Source: Sulfuriferula thiophila (lineage in GTDB: Bacteria > Pseudomonadota > Gammaproteobacteria > Burkholderiales > Sulfuriferulaceae). Taken from it: a stretch of DNA of 64,000 bases. Position numbers and translations under genes: made by a program. The stretch is taken from the NCBI RefSeq assembly GCF_003864975.1, contig NZ_BHGL01000007.1:496966-560965 (forward strand). Reading direction: 5' to 3'. The notes below the pieces were generated by a model. The model was not told the origin of the DNA, searched no databases, and saw nothing but the letters and a program-made list of their open reading frames with translations. Shown piece after piece: positions 61,736 through 64,000 of this stretch; positions within the stretch are counted from its first letter, which is position 1; each line of letters begins with the position of its first letter.

Positions 61736-62968
61736 TCAGCCCAGCACCCGCTCCAGCGCAAACAGTGCCAGTATCGCTTCGCGTTCCCGCACCAGCGTTA
61801 CCTTGCCATCATGCACCATCACTTCGGCAGCACGCGGGCGGGTATTGTAGTTCGAGCTCATCGACATGCCGTAAGCGCCGGCGGATTTGATCGCCAGCAG
61901 GTCGCCCTCGGCCAGCGCCAAAGGCCGTTCGTGGCCAAGGAAATCGCCACTTTCGCACACTGGTCCGACAATTTCATAAACCTCGGTGGCGTCATCGCGC
62001 GGATTGACCGGCACGATAGCGTGATAAGCGTCATACAGGGCAGGGCGCATCAGATCGTTCATCGCCGCGTCGACGATAGCGAAATTTTTCTCGGTGCCCT
62101 GTTTCAGGTATTCCACCCGCGTCAGCAGCACGCCGGCATTGCCCACCAGCGCCCGACCCGGCTCCACCAGTATGGTCTGCTTGCGGCCTTCGAGTTTCTG
62201 CAGCAGCGCGCCAAGATAATCCTGCACCAGCGGCGGGGTTTCATCCTGATAACAGATACCCAGACCACCGCCCAGATCCAGATGGTGCAACTCGATACCT
62301 TCCAGCGCGAGCTGATCGACTAATGCCAGCACGCGATCCAGCGCATCGGCAAACGGTCGGGTTTCGGTGAGTTGCGAACCGATATGGCAGTCGATACCGG
62401 TAATTTCCAGATGCGGCAACGCCGCAGCCAGACGATACAGACGCAGCGCATCTTCATGCGCCACGCCGAATTTGTTGCCTTTCAGCCCGGTAGAGATATA
62501 CGGGTGGGTCTTGGCATCTACATCGGGATTAACGCGCAAGCTGATCGGCGCGATCCGGCCCATCTCGCCCGCGACTTCGTTGAGACGGTACAGCTCGCTC
62601 TCCGATTCCACGTTAAAGCACAAAATACCGTGCGCCAGTGCCAGCCGCATCTCGTCGCTGGTTTTACCCACACCGGAAAACACCACCTTGGCCGCATCGC
62701 CACCCGCGGCCAGCACACGCTGCAGCTCGCCGCCGGACACGATATCAAAGCCCGCGCCGAGGCGGGCAAAAGTGTTCAGAATCGCCAGCGTAGGGTTGGC
62801 TTTCACCGCGTAACACACCAGATGAGGCCGCGACTGCAAAGCCTGATCGAAAGCATGGTATGCCGCCTCCAGCGTGGCGTGGTCGTAGACATAACAAGGC
62901 GTACTGTAAGTTTCCGCGATATGGTTTAAATCAGCGGCGTTAAAAGGGGATAAATCAGTCACATTCAT
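61736..62968 (-). CDS. lysA: Diaminopimelate decarboxylase
   Basis: A 410-residue PLP enzyme making lysine from meso-diaminopimelate. The PLP Lys is in LVCYAVKANPTLAIL, the phosphate-binding glycine loop follows HHLDLGGGLGICY, and CESGDFLGHERPLA holds the active-site Cys. ATG 62968 (MNVTDLSPFNAADL) overlaps the lptM stop by 4 nt; an upstream frame of 30 residues belongs to lptM in another reading. Co-transcribed with lptM. Confidence 0.97.
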   Translation of the reverse strand: MNVTDLSPFNAADLNHIAETYSTPCYVYDHATLEAAYHAFDQALQSRPHLVCYAVKANPTLAILNTFARLGAGFDIVSGGELQRVLAAGGDAAKVVFSGVGKTSDEMRLALAHGILCFNVESESELYRLNEVAGEMGRIAPISLRVNPDVDAKTHPYISTGLKGNKFGVAHEDALRLYRLAAALPHLEITGIDCHIGSQLTETRPFADALDRVLALVDQLALEGIELHHLDLGGGLGICYQDETPPLVQDYLGALLQKLEGRKQTILVEPGRALVGNAGVLLTRVEYLKQGTEKNFAIVDAAMNDLMRPALYDAYHAIVPVNPRDDATEVYEIVGPVCESGDFLGHERPLALAEGDLLAIKSAGAYGMSMSSNYNTRPRAAEVMVHDGKVTLVREREAILALFALERVLG

Positions 62969-63099
62969 GGTTGAGTCGCTTGCGTTTGAGTCGGTTTTTG
63001 GGGAAGATACAATGCGCCTTTGGTGCCGCAGCCTGTCAGCGATAACAGTGCGGCGCACAATATGGCCTGAATAATGTAAGTAAAAGCACGGCGTTGCAT
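62965..63099 (-). CDS. lptM: LptM-type small lipoprotein
   Basis: A 44-residue lipoprotein found by direct translation, immediately before lysA. It has a charged start MQRRAFTY, a hydrophobic core, lipobox SLTGC, and the conserved LptM tail CGTKGALYLP. In E. coli LptM (formerly YifL) binds the LptD/LptE translocon and promotes its maturation. The linkage lptM-lysA-(dapF) is widespread and supports the call. Its size is below usual ORF cut-offs. Confidence 0.93.
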   Translation of the reverse strand: MQRRAFTYIIQAILCAALLSLTGCGTKGALYLPQKPTQTQATQP

Positions 63100-63153
63100 A
63101 TCAATGTCTTTTAAGTAAACGAACATGAACGAAGTCTATCATGAGGGACCACC

Positions 63154-63471
63154 ATGACCGAAACCGAATTTAACCAACTCACCGACGAAACCTTCCGCCA
63201 GATCGAATCCGCCCTGGAAAACGCCGACGGCGATGTCGACTTCGAACTCGCCGCCGGCAATGTTCTCGAAATTGACTGCGGCGCAGGCGGCAAGATCATC
63301 GTCAACCGCCAGGCCGCCATGCATGAAATGTGGGTCGCCGCCAAATCCGGTGGCTTTCATTACAAATGGGAAGACAACGCCTGGCGCAACTCGCGCGATG
63401 GCAGCGAAATGTTTGCCAGCCTGGCGCAGATGATAGCGCAGCAGGGTGGGGGTAGGGTTGAGTTTGGTTAA
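63154..63471 (+). CDS. cyaY: Frataxin-like iron-sulfur assembly protein CyaY
   Basis: A 105-residue cytosolic frataxin homologue. An acidic first helix (TETEFNQLTDETFRQIESALEN) provides the iron-binding face, and the beta-sheet has DVDFELAAGNVLEIDC, GKIIVNRQAAMHEMWVAAKSGGFHYKW and WRNSRDG, the family core. It modulates IscS activity and iron delivery. Divergent from lptM-lysA, with the usual cyaY/lptM/lysA neighbourhood of Betaproteobacteria. GAGGGA stands 7 nt before the ATG. Confidence 0.96.
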   Translation: MTETEFNQLTDETFRQIESALENADGDVDFELAAGNVLEIDCGAGGKIIVNRQAAMHEMWVAAKSGGFHYKWEDNAWRNSRDGSEMFASLAQMIAQQGGGRVEFG

Positions 63472-63505
63472 TTGCTATTTCGATCTGTTTTATTAATTTT
63501 AATCG

Positions 63506-63520
63506 GCACCAAACAGGTGT
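63506..63520. promoter_or_regulatory. NtrC-like dyad (weak candidate)
   Basis: GCACCAAACAGGTGT matches GCACC-N5-GGTGC in nine of ten positions and shares 14 bases with glnA site 1. It lies only 25 nt before the small membrane ORF, too near for a classic enhancer, and no sigma-54 promoter was seen. Could be chance. Confidence 0.3.
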
Positions 63521-63544
63521 CTAAATAACGTTAGATGACGCCTT

Positions 63545-63799
63545 ATGGAAATAATCGCAAAAGTTTTCCTCCTTATAATCGCCATAATGGCAGTTGGCGT
63601 TTATTTGATCATTTGGGCAATCGCATACCAACACGTGGTTGGCATAGAGAAATGGTCAAAGCAGTACGCCATCCTATCCCCAGCCTGGGTGTTTAATAAC
63701 AACTTACTGCCACCAGAGCATGATTATTTAAGAAAACAAGCATTGTTGTGCGTGGTGGTGTATTCGTGTGCTGGGGGTGTTTTATGGCTTATGCCGTAG
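63545..63799 (+). CDS. Small membrane protein, unknown
   Basis: An 84-residue protein with two hydrophobic segments, about residues 5-27 (VFLLIIAIMAVGVYLIIWAIAYQ) and 69-83 (LLCVVVYSCAGGVLWL), and a polar middle with WVFNNNLLPPEHDYLRKQA. No family recognised. The ATG at 63545 has no strong ribosome site. Lower G+C than its neighbours, like the sequence to the window end. Confidence 0.5.
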   Translation: MEIIAKVFLLIIAIMAVGVYLIIWAIAYQHVVGIEKWSKQYAILSPAWVFNNNLLPPEHDYLRKQALLCVVVYSCAGGVLWLMP

Positions 63800-63987
63800 C
63801 AGAAACGCTGTTCACATCTAACATTGCAGTCAAGTGGGACTGGCCGTTATGCAGCTTCGGTTGGGCTTGTGGTATTGTTTTGCTTTCCGGGCTACGTTGC
63901 GCTCCAGACGTGGCCAGCCCCTTACTTTTATACATGGACGCCCACTTTTTTGCCAAGCCCCCAATCAATAATTTTGAGTATAGGTAA
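63784..63987 (+). CDS. Possible small protein at window edge, tentative
   Basis: A 67-residue frame beginning at an ATG that overlaps the previous stop by 16 nt, containing one hydrophobic stretch (PLCSFGWACGIVLLSGL). It could be a real coupled gene or a frame continuation of a longer ancestral membrane protein. Coding evidence is weak. Confidence 0.25.
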   Translation: MAYAVAETLFTSNIAVKWDWPLCSFGWACGIVLLSGLRCAPDVASPLLLYMDAHFFAKPPINNFEYR

Positions 63988-64000
63988 AGATTGCAGCCAT

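Overview
The window is a stretch of bacterial chromosome that reads as Betaproteobacteria, most likely near the Nitrosomonadales (family level is inference only). Supporting points are the glnA / DUF4124 / ntrBC block with a divergent rhodanese gene, a RegBA redox two-component pair, PCu(A)C, YggX, CyaY, MsrPQ and LptM-lysA. Coding density is high and nothing suggests a plasmid or an intact prophage.

Layout. 0-3.4 kb: cNMP-binding protein, CDP-alcohol phosphatidyltransferase, PCu(A)C copper chaperone, regB-regA. 3.4-7.3 kb: 11-mer-repeat protein, yggX-purM, AI-2E/PerM-type permease, purC. 7.4-12.7 kb: nitrogen block ntrC-ntrB-DUF4124-glnA (minus strand), with a sigma-54 promoter and three phased NtrC sites upstream of glnA, then a rhodanese gene. 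12.7-17.7 kb: aroE-mtgA, tRNA-Phe, dgkA, tRNA-Met, rpmE, a GT39-like glycosyltransferase, mobA. 17.7-31.4 kb: metal-handling region with copA, a Cys-motif beta-barrel protein, an MMPL-type RND exporter, nhaR, htpX, a CzcCBA-type heavy-metal efflux operon and a PII-like protein. 31.9-40.8 kb: a compact operon with an oligopeptide-type ABC importer (SBP, two permeases, two ATPases), a GntR/FCD regulator, a signal-less gamma-glutamyltransferase and a BASS-family transporter. It is bounded by an AT-rich non-coding stretch and by an IS30-family transposase remnant. 41.3-43.2 kb: Gln-rich repeat lipoprotein and thioredoxin. 43.3-46.4 kb: peroxide-defence cluster oxyR / rubrerythrin / rubredoxin / rubredoxin reductase with a recognisable OxyR operator. 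46.4-50.1 kb: lgt, ilvD, ParA-like ATPase, cytochrome c. 50.3-54.9 kb: complete livKHMGF transporter. 55.1-58.6 kb: DUF3096, OmpA-family lipoprotein, hemolysin III family, and two uncharacterised genes, one resembling Bacillus Tgl transglutaminase. 58.6-63.5 kb: phrB, msrQ-msrP, a MITE-like inverted-repeat element, lysA-lptM, cyaY, then small membrane ORFs at the edge.

How it fits together. Three regulons can be read from DNA sites as well as genes: NtrC/sigma-54 control of glnA, OxyR control of the rubrerythrin chain, and probable RegA control (two copies of a 17-bp dyad) linking redox state to regBA/PCu(A)C and to the Cys-motif barrel gene after copA. The most unusual points are a RegB-type kinase lacking the G1/F ATP-lid segment, the ABC-GGT-BASS operon, a Tgl-like protein in a Gram-negative, and a PII-like protein at the end of a metal-efflux operon. 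Three real genes too short for ordinary ORF cut-offs were found by hand: rubredoxin, a DUF3096 protein and LptM.
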